Source: Cephalopachus bancanus
Lineage: Eukaryota; Chordata; Mammalia; Primates; Tarsiidae
Assembly: GCA_027257055.1 (NCBI GenBank)
Contig: JAPVLO010000233.1
Coordinates: 930,001 to 994,000, forward strand
Direction: 5' to 3'
DNA: 64,000 nucleotides
Every line of letters starts with the position of its first letter. The stretch's first letter is position 1. Under the pieces are notes generated by a model. It searched no databases, had not been told where the DNA came from, and saw only the letters and a list, made by a program, of their open reading frames with translations. A program made the translations under genes and the position numbers. This document shows positions 26,182 through 39,032 of the stretch, in pieces.

Positions 26182-26476
26182 AGCCGGGCTCGGTGGCTCA
26201 GCCTGTAATCCCACGCCTTGGGAGGCTGAGGTGAGTGGATTGCCTGAGCCCACGGGTTCGAGACCCGCCTGGGCAGCGAGACCTCATCTCTACAATAAAT
26301 CAAAAAATCAGCCGGGCGTGGTAGTACATGCCTGTAATTCCGGCTACTTGGAAGGTTGAGGTGGAAGGATCGCCGGAGCCCAGCGGGTCAAGGTTGCGGT
26401 GGCCGGGAGCGGCCACTGCGCTCCAGTCTGGGCGACAGACTGAGACTCCAACTCAGAAAAAAAAAAAAAAAAAAAT
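26182..26476 (+). mobile_element. Dimeric Alu adjoining the inverted repeat
   Basis: AGCCGGGCTCGGTGGCTCAGCC, CGGGTTCGAGACCCGCCTGG, linker AATAAATCAAAAAATCAGCC, end GACTCCAACTCAG(A)n. CpG-rich, so relatively young. Confidence 0.96.
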
Positions 26477-27194
26477 CCTTGTTGTTACTAAACCCAGTAG
26501 GAATTTTACTGTTCGCTCTGGCTTTGTTATGTCCTGTTGTTCTGGTTTACTTCCTTTGCCATATTTTCTAAAGATTTTTCCCCCCTTCTTAATTCATAGG
26601 CTCCTTTTTCTTTGTCAGTACTCTGAATATCACTGATAAGCATTAGGTTAGAGGTTTCCAGATGTTTACATTTCTTAGACCAATGAAATCAATTAAAAAG
26701 AATTTAAAGGAGCCTTCAAAGAGTTGCTAATATTATAGTTTGTCAAATAACAATGTTCAAAAAATCCAAAGTCATATATTTTAATATTGATTTGTTAGAA
26801 AAATATATTCTGTTATTAAAAATTAGAGAACATATCCACAGGAGAAAAGTCAGTCCCTTCAAAGGAATACATTTAACTATACAAAACTAACATTGATGCT
26901 TGTGAATGGGTAGAAGTTTCATTCCCGAAAGCAGTGGTCTGGAACAGTGTTTGGAGCTATGTATGAGAACACAGAATCTGGCAATGGGACCAGAATTCTT
27001 TAGGGAGTTTATCCCTTTGTTCTATAACTCACACATGTTTTGCTGCCATTTGTCACTTTTCTTTAACTTTGCTTATCAGCGGCTCTAGGGATGGGACTAG
27101 CAGACCCTGACTGTAAAATAACTGTGCAAACTAAAAATAGGTAACTCACTTGATTTAGTTAAGGGTATCTATAAAAACTCATGTCATAAACTAT
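26477..27194. other. Intron 1, unrecognised
   Basis: AT-rich; no repeat named. Confidence 0.4.
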
Positions 27195-27484
27195 ATTAAA
27201 TGGTGAGTTTTTAAAGGCTTTCCCTTTGAGGTTGGGAACAACAGAATGATGCCCACTATTATTATATCATTCAATTTTGTACTGGCAAAATTCAATTTTG
27301 TACTGGAGGACTTAGGCAATGGAGTCAAACAAGGAAATGAAATCAATGATATAAATATTGGAAAAGGAGAAATAAAACTGTGATTACTTATGAATGATGT
27401 GACTGTGAACATTAAAGTAAAAAATAATAAATCATTAGTCTTAGTGAGTTTGGCAAGGTTTCTGACTTTGGTCAATTTTATTTT

Positions 27485-27773
27485 ATTTTATTTTTTGAGT
27501 TGGAGTCTCACTGCGTCACCCAGGCTGGAGTGCAGTGGCACGGTCTTGGCCACCCAAGCGTAGACCTATTGGGTTCCAGCAATCCTTTTGCCTCAGCCTT
27601 CCAAGTAACTGGAACTACAGGTATGTGCTACCACACCTGGCTAATTTTTTATTTATTGTAGAGATGAGGTCTTGCCAAGTTGGCCTGGCTGGTCTTAAAC
27701 TGGCAGATTCAGGCAATCCACTCCCCTCAGCCTCCCAAAGTGCTGGGATTACAGGCTGAGCCACTGAGCCCGG
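27485..27773 (-). mobile_element. Dimeric Alu inside old L1
   Basis: (TTTTA)n then GAGTTGGAGTCTCACTGCG to GAGCCACTGAGCCCGG. GTCAATTTT on both sides is the target duplication. Confidence 0.94.
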
Positions 27774-27775
27774 TC

Positions 27776-27915
27776 AATTTTTTTTTTAATTGTAGAGACG
27801 AGGTCTTCCCATGTTGCCCAAGATGGTCTCAAACCCTCAGGCTCAGGCATTCCTCTCACTTCGGCCTCCCAAAGTGCTGGGATTATAGGCTTGAGTCACT
27901 GCACCAAGCTTGGCC
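27776..27915 (-). mobile_element. Alu-type monomer directly next to an Alu
   Basis: Poly-T, TGTAGAGACGAGGTCTTCCC through CACTTCGGCCTCCCAAAGTG to CACCAAGCTTGGCC. A single arm; it lies head-to-tail with the preceding dimer. Confidence 0.88.
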
Positions 27916-29095
27916 AATTGTATTTTAATAGATAAGCAACAAACAATTAGAAAATGAAATGCTTAAAGAACACACTTTTTATTATGGCATCAATAGTGTC
28001 AACCAAAATATGTAAGACATTTAAGTAAAGTGTAAAATATTAGTGAGTGACATTAAAGACCTAAATAAATGAAAAACTTGATATTTTAAAGCAGTAAATT
28101 CTTTCCTCAAATTGATCTGTAAATTCAAAGTAATCTTAATAAAAATCCCAAAGTGTGTGTGTGTCTGTGTGGAGGAATGGATACACTGAATCTCAAAGGC
28201 ATAGGGCAGGGGAAAAGGACCCAGGACCCAGGCTATTCTTGAAGAAGGTAAGACAACTTGTTATCATATGACAAGACTTATTGCAATGGAATAGCAATTC
28301 AGGCAGTGTGATTTGGCACAAAAATTGAAAAACAGAACAATAGAAAGGATAGAAAGTTTGGGATCAGACACACACATGAACATTTGTACTGCAGAGCAGT
28401 GTGAAAAGGTAATGGTCAACTGTAGGTGGATTATAGACCAAAATATGAAAGATGAAACAGTAGAATTACTGGAAGATATGATAAGAGAAAACCTTTATGA
28501 CCTTGGGGTACAGAGCTTAAGGAGAATACAAAAAAGAAAAGCCAAATAAAAGCCCTAATCACAAAGGAAAAGATACCTAAATTAAACCTTATAAAAATTA
28601 AGAATTTCTGTTTTTAAAAAATAAAATGTCATCATTAAGAGAGTATAAAGGAAAGCTGCAGAGAAGATGTTTTCAAAGGGCCTGTGATTAGAATACATAC
28701 AGATGTCTTACAAACCAATAAGGAAAACATGAACAGCAGATAAAAAAAAAATGGGCAAGACACTTGAATAGTTACCGAACAGGAGAGGATATCCAAATGG
28801 CTAAAAAACATTTGAAAAAGGTATTAAGTCATTAAGTCTTGTTCATAATCAGCGAAATGTGATTTTAAACCACAATAAGATATCACTGTAGATTACTAGT
28901 ATCTTTTCTTCAAAAAGGATTGCTATAATATTTGGTGAGTATGTGAAGTTATGTGAACTCTCATTCACTGGTGGGAGTGTTAATTGGAATAGCTGCTGTA
29001 GGAAGTAGTTTGTCATTAACTATTAAACTTGAAGCTTTGCAAACCCTATTAGTGAGCATTTTTATTTACTTCTAGGTAAATACCCATAGAAATGC

Positions 29096-29382
29096 GGTGC
29101 AGTGGCTCAAACTTGTAATCCCAGCACTTTGGGAGACTGAGGTGAGACGATTGCCTGAGCTCAGGGGTTCGAGACCAGCCTGGGCAACTTGGTGAGACCT
29201 CATCTCTACAATAAATAAAACTTTAGCTGGGCATGGTGATGTGCATCAGTAGTTCCAGCTACTTGGAAGGCTGAGGTGGAAGAATTGCCTGAGCTCTGTA
29301 GGTCCAGGCTGCAGTGGCCATGAGTGTGCCACTGCACTCCAGCCTGGGTGACCAAGTGAGATTCTGACTCAAAAAAAAAAAG
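29096..29382 (+). mobile_element. Dimeric Alu, slightly 5' truncated
   Basis: Begins GGTGCAGTGGCTCAAACTTG. Target duplication AGAAATGC at 29088-29095 and 29383-29390. Confidence 0.94.
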
Positions 29383-29639
29383 AGAAATGCATGTACACAT
29401 GCACCAAGAAACTCATACCAAGATAATCACAGAAGCATTATTCATAATAGCCCCAAACTGAAATAATCCAATGTCTTTAAAAAAATAAAATGGAAACAAA
29501 TTTATGGTATATTCCTCAATTGCATGCTATATAGTCTTGAAAATGAACAAAGAGAAACATCTGAAGTGATTTCAGATCAGACAGAGGCAGTGAAGAGTTC
29601 TCTTTAATTTTTTAACAATGATACTTAAAATTCTTTTTT

Positions 29640-29772
29640 CGTTTTAAGTTATTTGTAGAAACAAGGTCTCGCTATGCTGCCCAGGCTGGTCTTAAATTCC
29701 TGGGCTCAAGCGATCCTCCTGCCTCAGCCTCCTAAAATACTGGGGCTACAGGCATGCATCACCTCACCCAGT
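29640..29772 (-). mobile_element. Alu-type free monomer
   Basis: TTTGTAGAAACAAGGTCTCGC, GCTCAAGCGATCCTCCTGCC, ending CACCTCACCCAG. Confidence 0.85.
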
Positions 29773-30198
29773 CACATTTTTTACAGTTATCTTATATTCC
29801 ATTAGAAAAACATTTCTGGCAGTCTTGACTTTTAAGATGATAAGATATTGATATTTTAGCATATACTGTTCTCTGTATCTAAAATGCAAATCTTTCTTCT
29901 TTTCCACTTCCTTATTTGATGTTTATCTCAGAAGTCATTTCTGTGAAAACTTGACTGATACCTTCCAAGTCACTTCAGAAACACAAACTTTATTTTTTTT
30001 CTTCTCAAACCATCTTACACATGCTTCTATTGCAGTATTTATGGCATTTCATTATAATTATAGACAGCTTTCTTTTTCCTGTAGTTCACTGTGCCGCACA
30101 TAATGGAGATAAGTTTGTTTTTATTAACTTTAATTCTGATGGCAAACAAAAATCTCAGTTTTTAACATATAGCATAGGCCTCAAAAGTTGTTGTCTAA

Positions 30199-30499
<301 letters not shown>

Positions 30500-30502
30500 T
30501 AA

Positions 30503-31340
30503 ACTCAATTAACTTTTTCAGGAATAGCAATGTTGGTGTGTAAGTATGCCACAGATGCCCAAATTCCCATATGTGGGAGTGGGGAGCACACAGTTACTTC
30601 AAGGATAATTCATGTCCGAAGCTTAGACCAAACTTGGACATTTACCTGTTGATGCTGATATCAGTTTTGGTTAAGTACATATAGGTGCTTTAGTTTTTTT
30701 TCAATGTTGACATTTTTGTTTGAAGTCATTTACTGTGAAAGTGGTGAGGTGGCTGGGTCTCTTCTAATTTTCAGATGGACTCTACATAGTTTGGGTAAGG
30801 TGAACCACATTAGTCTGGGAATCAGGTCATAGGTAACTTCCTCATGCTTTATTCTTTACAAAACTTTCAATTCACGTATACAATGAACAAAAATAACATA
30901 GCATTTGTGAAAACCTGTGCTCTTAGGGAATGCAGCTTATTTTTCCAAGTAGATAATTTTAGCTTTAGTTATTACAGTAAGAGCAGCATTTTAAAGTGGG
31001 AAACAGGAAACAACCACAAAGGAAATGGCTTCAAATAAGGGACCAGAGTTTCCAGTAACACACTTAGTGTGGATTATTGTCCTTTTCCTGCCTATAAGAA
31101 AGTTTACACAAAGGCTGTCATCTCATCCTCAGATAGAATTTGTGACTTTTAAGGTGCTATTTCTGCAATAGCCCTCAAGGCAAAAGAAAAGAGAATCAAT
31201 ATGGTCTAGATTTCTCATATATCATGGGTTTACATAAAAGGAAATTAGAAATAGAAATATCTATGGCAATAGATGCACTATTTTTAGCTCAAGAGTCTGA
31301 AACTGAATATCCCAGGTAAGGTATGAATAAAAGAGAGAAA
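30503..31340. other. Intron 1, unrecognised
   Basis: No supported feature. Confidence 0.4.
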
Positions 31341-31344
31341 GACA

Positions 31345-31399
<55 letters not shown>

Positions 31400-31413
31400 G
31401 GGGGGAGGGGGGG
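31345..31413 (+). repeat. (CA)n followed by a G-run
   Basis: About 26 CA units, then a 16-bp run of G broken by one A (31398-31413). Confidence 0.97.
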
Positions 31414-31740
31414 CAGGCATAGAGATAGGTAACACCATCTAAGTCATAATCAAGCAAAAACGTAGATAATAAAAGCCAAGTGGTGATTGAGAAAGAGGAT
31501 TTGGCCCCAAATTAGAAGAGATTCTTTCTCACCCATGGGTGTTATGGGTTTAGGTTCTCCTAAAGGTGGGAGTGGTAATTAACATCAAGACTACTCTATA
31601 GGTGAACTTGCGTATTATAGTTTTTGAATTATACTCTCCATTAAGAAGTTGTATACTGATTATTAGACAGAGTAGGTTCAGCTATTCTCTTGCCAAATAC
31701 TTAAGTTGTCCTTAAAATTCCCCAATTTATATTTAAATTT

Positions 31741-31985
31741 TTTTCTTTGTTTCTGTGATAGATCACTCAGTATTATGAGTACCACATGTTCTCACTCATA
31801 AGTGGACCTTGAACAATTATCATAATACTATAAGAAAGGGATTGACAGTAGCTGGAAACTGCCAGGGGAGGGAGGAGGGCGGGATTGGCAGTAGTGGGAC
31901 ACACCTCATTAACATGGGTGCCTGCATAATGGACATTTGTATACCTAACCCTGAATTGTACCCCACATCCTCAAAAAAAAAAAAA
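31741..31985 (+). mobile_element. L1 3' end with short 5' inversion
   Basis: 31741-31778 reads minus-strand L1 (CTTTGTTTCTGTGATAGATC), then flips at TACCACATGTTCTCACTC to plus-strand L1 3' UTR, ending GAATTGTACCCCACATCC(A)n. Confidence 0.85.
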
Positions 31986-32061
31986 AATTTAAAAATCATA
32001 TGGTTACTCATACACACACACAAAAATTTTCAGTTTATTCGAGATAATTTTATTTATTTTA

Positions 32062-32361
32062 TTTTATTATTATTATTATTATTTTGAGTTGGAGTCTCAC
32101 TCTGTCACCCAGACTGGAGTGCAGTGGCCGCTCCCGGAGTGCACTGCAGCCTCGGCCTGCTGGGCTCCGGCGATCCTTCCGCCTCAGCCTTCCGAGTAGC
32201 TGGAATTACAGGCATGCGCCACCACGCCCAGCTGATTTTTTTATTTATTGTAGAGATGAGGTCTTGCTGCCCAGGCGGGTCTCGAACCCGCGGACTCAGG
32301 CAATTCACTCACCTCAGCCTCCCAAAGGCATGGGATTACAGGCTGAGCCACCAAACCCGGC
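32062..32361 (-). mobile_element. Dimeric Alu
   Basis: (TTA)n then TTTTGAGTTGGAGTCTCAC to CACCAAACCCGG. Duplication AATTTTATTTATTTTA at 32046-32061 and 32362-32377. Confidence 0.96.
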
Positions 32362-32365
32362 AATT

Positions 32366-32695
32366 TTATTTATTTTAAATTCAGGGAGTATATGTGTATA
32401 TTTGTTACATGAGTATATTGCATACTGGTGAGAATTGGGCTTTTGGCGTACCCCATACCCGAATGGTAAACATTGTACCAAATGGGTAATGTTTCAATGC
32501 TCTCCCTTCTTCCACCCTCTTCAACATTGGAGTCTCCAGTGTTTTTTTACTTCTATTCTTTTGTCCATGTATACATACTGTTTAGCTCCCACTTATAAGT
32601 GAGACCAAGTGGGATTTGGTTTTCTGTTTTTGAGTTCACTTAGCTCCATCCATGTTGCTGCAAAGAACATGAATTTATTCTTTTGTATGATTGAA
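32366..32695 (-). mobile_element. Older L1 3' end
   Basis: TGTTACATGAGTATATTGC, ACCAAATGGGTAATGTTTC, GCTCCCACTTATAAGTGAG and CTCCATCCATGTTGCTGCAA on the plus strand are the antisense of an L1M-class 3' UTR; a different family from the abundant local L1. Confidence 0.85.
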
Positions 32696-33913
32696 AAGTC
32701 TCTAACCCCCCAATTTAAAATATCCCTTCAAGTAGAATCGATGTGTTAAATCATCCCCAGGGGAGACCAGTTAGCAATCCAGCTACGCAATAAAGAGAAT
32801 AACAAAAATGATCATCTCCTAGAGAAAACAAACAAACAACCCTACTTATATTTTGATGTGCTAACTGCAATACTAGTTTTTCCAGAGGTGTGATCCATGG
32901 AAAGCGTTCATCAGAATCTCCTAGGCTGCTTCTTAAATGCATAAAACCCCATTTCCCACCATAGACCTATTGCTTCTTCAGGGGCTGGAGTCCTAGAATC
33001 TATTTATCTGACATCATGATGAGTAGTTTTTAGAAAACTCGATAATTGTGCAAGTGTTAGAAATGACACGGAGAGGTTATTTTGTATGTTGAACGCCAAA
33101 CACAAGTAAGCGTCAGGGCTATGACTTGAACATGGGTCTGCTGACCTCAAATCCAGCATCTTTATTTCTCCAGCCACCTCCTAGGGTCATCCCTTGATGT
33201 TTGTGTAGCACTTCTCGACTCCAAATCTCTGGTATGTATACCCACCGGTCCAATCTCTGAGAAAGCACAATCTGAAGGAAAAAGTCACCTTTTCTGAATT
33301 TTGCATCAAGACCATCCCTGGCCAACAAATCCTGAATATATTCTCACACGAAGCTCCTTTCCATAGACACAGGGAAAACTGATGTGTTTTTCTCATTAAA
33401 ACATTTAAGTCATAGGAGAGAAAACTCTCCATAGAACATGAATAGAGAAAAAGTCACTGCTGTGTAAAGAATGAAAGCCATCATTTCTGCAGGGAGCTGG
33501 GAGTGGAGAAGCCATCAGAGCTGGGTTCAGTGCCAGCTTGGAAAGGGAACTGCATGAAGTCAAGCACAGGGACTGAGCCCTGACGATGGGTGAGAGATGA
33601 AACCGCTTTGTCTGACCACTCAAGGTTGCGATTTGAATAATGCCACTTGCCCGTGGCCAGCAGGGAAAGCAGTGATGGCCTGTCTGCAAATGGGCATGAG
33701 ATTTCGAACTAGCACACCCACAGGCAAAATCCCTGAGATACAACCGTAAACCACAGTTTGGGTCTGAGCCACATGGAAGCAATTAGGAGAGGCATCTAGA
33801 AAGCCGTGTGCAGGAGAAAAATCTCTCTAGCTTCATGAAAACGTTCAGGGCTCCAACAAAGGGAGAACTCATACCTGGGGAGTCAGGAGATGACGGAGCT
33901 TTAAAGAGCAGTT
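32696..33913. other. Intron 1, unique-looking
   Basis: Moderate GC in 33.1-33.8 kb; no exon, gene or repeat supported. Confidence 0.4.
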
Positions 33914-33927
33914 TAAACTCTGTACAA

Positions 33928-34230
33928 GCCGGGCTCGGTGGCTCAGCCTGTAATCCCGCGCCTTTGGGAGGCTGAGGTGAGTGGATTGCCTGAGCCCGCG
34001 GGTTCGAGACCCGCCTGGGCAGTGAGACCTCATCTCTACAATAAATCAAAAAAAAATCAGCCGGGCGTGGTAGCGCATGCCTGTAATTCCAGCTACTTGG
34101 AAGGCTGAGGCGGAAGGATCACCGGAGCCCAGCAGGTCGAGGCTGCGGTGGCCGGGAGCGGCCACTGCACTCCAGTCTGGGCGACAGAGTGAGACTCCAA
34201 CTCAAAAAAAAAAAAAAAAAAAAAAAAAAA
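33928..34230 (+). mobile_element. Youngest-looking Alu in the window
   Basis: GCCGGGCTCGGTGGCTCAGCC, CCCGCGGGTTCGAGACCCGCC, right arm CGGTGGCCGGGAGCGGCCAC, uninterrupted 26-nt poly-A. Perfect 14-bp duplication TAAACTCTGTACAA at 33914-33927 and 34231-34244. Confidence 0.98.
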
Positions 34231-34244
34231 TAAACTCTGTACAA

Positions 34245-34979
34245 TTAAACTTCTCAAAGAACTCATGGAAGAAAGAACATCATGGACTAAGAATGAACGT
34301 TTATAAAACTGGGACAGCTTTAAACACAGTTGGAATGATTGAAGTGAAAAGTATAGTCACTTAAATTAAAAAAAAAAAAACAAGTAGAAATTTAACAGAA
34401 AATAAACTGAAATCAGAGGAAGAGAGAACTGGTTAAAATTATCTTTTCCTCATCACACACATTCTATCAGCACTGAACTGTCCTGGGCAGAGAAAATAGT
34501 CATTTTACTATCATTGAGAATGACGGCACAAGACAGTAGGTGATCTGAATAGGCTGATGGCTAATACTGATTGATATTATCTTAATAGAAACCCACTGGA
34601 GAAGTGTGTTGCAGGATGTGTAACTTTTTTTAAATTTTGGAAAGTTAAAACAATGCATAAGCTATAATATTTCCTAGTGGGTCTGGAGGAAAAAATCCCA
34701 TAATCAAACATCTGAATAGTTTTCCATCGCACAATGTATGAAATTTTATAGTAAGTGCATAAATAAAGACTCTGAGTAGCTTCTGGCCAAACCTAACCAG
34801 ATTTCGTAGACAAAGGTGATCTAACTTTCAGTTTCAGAGCTGTCTGGGTTTCGGAATTGTAGACAAACCACCATGGACCTAGAAAAAGAGAGCCTGCCAG
34901 TGTTGAAATAGTAAGGAGATGCAACATTGATTCCGTCTGGGCATGTGTTCTAGCAGTTTGAGTAACAGAAGTGGTGACT
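34245..34979. other. Intron 1, unrecognised
   Basis: AT-rich, no feature supported. Confidence 0.4.
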
Positions 34980-34984
34980 TCTGA

Positions 34985-35530
34985 CCAGGCCAGAAGACGA
35001 TGAAGATAGAAAAATACTAGAAGGGAGGTGAGGGTTAAAACAGGGGATGCAAGGGAGATCCAGGAAGTCCCCAGGGAGGAAGCTCAGCAAAGACAGGAGG
35101 TGGTCAGAGGTGAGGAAGACTTGAAGAAGGGGATACACTGAGGGATACATGTATTTCAAGGTGGAAACACCAATAATCAGGATGGAGTAGATGTGAGAAT
35201 TAGGGAGAATGGAATAGAGCAAGGACAAAGACAGAGCTGGAGAAGGTAAGAGCGCAGAAAGCGGAGATGAGGAGACCAGAACTGGAGATGAGAGGGGAGG
35301 AAACCCGGAAGATGGGGATGGGGACGAGAGGGTGAGAGGCAGAAATGATCGGAAGAGAGGTCTGGAGGGCCTCTAAGGCAGACATGACAAAGAGGAGGAT
35401 AAATAGGGAGGGGAGAGAAAATATGAAGAGAGGAACAGTGAGGAGGGGGCAGGGGCCAAGGGGACAGAGGCATGACCAGGAGCAGAGGAAAGGGACCCAA
35501 GTCAGAAGAAATATGGTGGGAAGGAGGAAG
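34985..35530 (+). repeat. Purine-rich (GGAGA/GAAG) tract
   Basis: About 550 bp in which the plus strand is dominated by G and A in irregular GAGG, GGAGA and GGGGA runs. The minus-strand open frame 35177-35560 is a composition artefact. Confidence 0.8.
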
Positions 35531-35749
35531 CATTAGGAAGACATCCTTGAATTTTGTCAAGTATGCGGGACATGCTTTAAAGGCTTTTTGCTTCGTAATA
35601 AAGTTAATTTTTCAGTAGCATTTTTTTTCCTAATCTTAAAGCACTCAAATGCCTGTTTGCCACATGAGCTCTGAATCCATCATTTTATTCTGACTTTGGA
35701 GCACTTATCAGGTAACAACATTGACTTTCATTGTGAACTCTTTCTTTTA

Positions 35750-35849
35750 AAATAGAGACGGGATCTCACTGTGTTGTCCAGCCAGATCTTGAACTCCTGT
35801 CTTCAAGCCGAAGTGCTGAGACTACAGGCACGAATCACTGTGCCTGGCC
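35750..35849 (-). mobile_element. Alu-type monomer, internally deleted
   Basis: ATAGAGACGGGATCTCACTG to CACTGTGCCTGGCC, lacking the CCTCAGCCTCCC segment. Confidence 0.75.
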
Positions 35850-36288
35850 TATGAACTTGATTTTAAAAAAAAAAAAAAAACAACTAAATACCTGGGCGTA
35901 TAAGGCTGAGAAATTGATGCAACGTGAATCAAGTGTGCAAGATAGATTTTATTTTTCATTTTTACATAGCTATACCTCTAATCTCACTACTATTTCTCAT
36001 GTAAAACAAGCACATTCATCCTCCTGAGGAATGTTGAGTTACATATTTACCAATAAGCAAACCAGGTGGTTTTATGTTCTTAAATGATTACAGACTCCTA
36101 AAATATTCTGTGCAATTATTGTTATGTAACTATACAAAATCACTCTCTGTTAGTTGGATTTTATTCAGAATACTATATTCCAGGATAAAAATGTGATTTT
36201 TTTTCCCATATCAACTTATTAGAAAGGAACATTCCAATTTGGTCTCTAAAATTCAGGGGGCAGGCAATTTTGTCACTTCGAGAGGCCT

Positions 36289-36293
<5 letters not shown>

Positions 36294-36343
<50 letters not shown>
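36294..36343 (+). repeat. (TC)n microsatellite
   Basis: About 24 pure TC units. Confidence 0.98.
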
Positions 36344-36344
<1 letters not shown>

Positions 36345-36669
36345 ACCCTTGGTTGTATTTACTCACAGAAAGATGAACACATGAGTAAACATCTGTGATG
36401 AGATGTATTTACCTGGTGTCTTTAGTAGTGACATATCTTTAAAGGCTTTAACTCCTAGGGTCCTGATATTCTCCCTCCTCCTGGGTTCCATTCAGCCTTC
36501 AAGAGTCCTCAGGCTAACTGGCCTGAAGTAGAATTGATTTTCACAGCTATCCACAGCATGCGGAAAGTGTGAGACTAAAATTCATTTGGAAAACCTCTTC
36601 TCCAGTGAAAGCGGTCAAATTGAACGACAGCCCTGAAAAAGGACCTTCCCGGTTTTGCCTGGAACTTGG

Positions 36670-36683
36670 CCATTAGGGGGCAG
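36670..36683 (+). promoter_or_regulatory. CTCF-like motif in RXFP2 intron 1
   Basis: CCATTAGGGGGCAG fits the CTCF core (CCASYAGRKGGCR) with one mismatch at the fourth base. It sits in the repeat-poor block 2.4 kb inside the gene from exon 1. Unverified motif match. Confidence 0.35.
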
Positions 36684-39032
36684 TCAAACACTGCTCTTCA
36701 AAGTACTGCTCGGGCCTGGTTTTGGATGGTCGTGTGTTTTTGGAGATTAAGCCAATTATTTGAATAAGTAGCAATTGATAGTTACCGAGTAGCAGCCTCA
36801 GTACTGCATGCTTTTATTTTCCTATATAAGCCCATGTTTTTTATTTGTAATGTTGTCCCAAATTAGTCCATTAAAACACTAATAAAAAAATGGTTTGAGG
36901 CTGGTTAACAAAAGTGCACAGTGAATAAATTAATGATAAATACATGTAATAATTTTAGAATGTTATCTATAATAATTTACTAGTGTCTGTAGTTTAAGAC
37001 AATCATTATCATTCATTCCTTTGGCACTCCAAGGTGATCATCGCTAGAAAAGATAATAATATAATTTCTAATTTTTCATTTCATTTAGATCTAGTCTAAG
37101 AACCTATCACAAGTATTTCTTTAAATTTAAAGAGCAATCTTTGCTCTTACATAATTCTAAATGATCTTTTTTTTGGTTACTATAAACAGCTTTGTCATTT
37201 TAACTGTCTGTAATTCTTTGTGAAAAAGAGAAATTTTTACTAATAATACAGCAAATGCTTATTATTTTTATAAGTAGGAGTAAGATATCAAAGCATTGAT
37301 TAATACATCTTTGAAAATAAATTATTTTAAATACAAAAGTTTAAATTAGCAATCAAAAGTAATGTATAATTAAAAAAATAAAAATTTTGGGGGAATTATA
37401 ATTCACAATAAATATTTCCATTAGGTTGGTATATGAAATATGAAATATGGCATCTACTTAGAAATAAAAATAAAAAATAAAAAATATCTGTTTGAAATCT
37501 TTCTTTTTTTAAAGAATGCTATTACATTATGGTAAATCATAAAACATTATTTTAGCAATATATGTTTTTCATCTCATAAAAGGTTTAGGCAAATCAATTA
37601 GATGCTTTGTCATAAGTAAAAACAGTAGATATAGTAAAATTGGATAACTATAGTTACAGTCCTGCACGTTAAGGAAGTTTTTAAGGGCACAGACAACTTT
37701 TGTGACATGTCTTAAACCCAAGAACCTACTTTATAACTGTTTATTCTTATAAATTTTATAGAATGAAATATTCCAAATGTGGAAAGGACAGGAACTTCTG
37801 AGGTAAGAAATAGACTCTTGCAACATGAGTTCATATATTGTTTCTCCTTAGATGATACTTGGTTTTTCATTTAAGAGAGATTCAGATATGAAACAAAAAC
37901 CATTCTAGGTTTTGGGAATAGATTGTTCAATAATTTGAAATATAAAGTTTTAGTATTTTAAGTTGAAAATAAAATCTAGATATTTTAAACATCTTAAAAA
38001 ATATTTATTTATTAGAAGTTTTAAAATAATTTCACATAAATATTAGATTTCATTTCAAGATTAAAAATATTTAGTTGGAATTCACTTAATGAAATTGAAT
38101 ATTTTAAAAAACCTAAAGTGAATTTCTCAAAAAATAAAAATACTTTCAAATTTTAACTTTTACTCTCAGAGGTTTACAAGTTTTTAAGAAAAAATGTAAA
38201 TTAAATTACATATATTTTTGAATAATAATAAACTCCTGCATATCTTAAGTTTGATGAATAATTTGCATATGTGCAGGCTCACAACAAAACTAGTCTTTTT
38301 CTTTAAAACCAGGTGGAGATTTAAGTTTTATTTTTTGGTCAGCTTTACAAAAAGAAGTTGCTGACTTGAAAATTAACAATTTGACTGAAATAAAAGTTTC
38401 CACAAATTAAAAACAAAAGTAAGAATTATCTAAACATGTAGTTTTGTAGATTTTTAGTAACTTTAGACAGGCTTACTTTTTGAGAAAGATACTGTTCTTT
38501 AGATTTGTCTGTGTCGTTGGAGTACTCACTTTAACTATGTTAACAACATAACAATAAATATGTTAAAAATGTAACAACAACTATGTTAACAATGTAACAA
38601 TGTAAAATAGTTACTAGCAATTATATAAATATGAATATATTTCAGCAGGTTGACATTTTACAAAATACATTTGTATTTTGTAGTTTGTACAATTTTGTAA
38701 AATTGTAGTTTGTTAACTTGTCATACTTTTTCAAACAAGTACTTAAAATTTTTCTCTATTATAATTGATACAGTCAAGATTTTAAAAAATATTTTATCTA
38801 CAGCTTTAATAACTTTCATTTTCATGTTTCCATAAAAAATGTGCTGCATCTAAAAGTTGCTAGACTGTATGAAGGACTATAAACAATTAGTGAAATTGAC
38901 TAAGACAAGGCATATTTGAGGTCTGGTTTTCCAACACCTCAATGAATTTATTACAAATGCCATAGAAATAAATAGGAATTTTGTATTCTTTGGGAATTAC
39001 CCTCATTTAAAGCGAGAAAGTCGTAGCCTTAC

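Larger units (their letters stand above)
27195..29600 (+). mobile_element. Old L1 ORF2 body split by two Alu insertions
   Basis: Diverged L1 ORF2 matter in order: GGCTTTCCCTTTGAGGTTGGG and GATGCCCACTATTATTAT at 27220-27270, AATTGATCTGTAAATTCAAAG at 28110, a decayed stretch to 29090, then AGCATTATTCATAATAGCCCC at 29430. Interrupted by Alu sequence at 27477-27915 and 29096-29382. No intact frame. Confidence 0.85.

Noticed and set aside
33960..34025. tRNA-like A and B boxes
   Set aside because: They are the internal pol III promoter of an Alu; no cloverleaf can be drawn.
35177..35560. 127-codon minus-strand frame rich in Leu, Ser and Pro
   Set aside because: Comes from the purine-rich tract; stop codons are rare there by composition.
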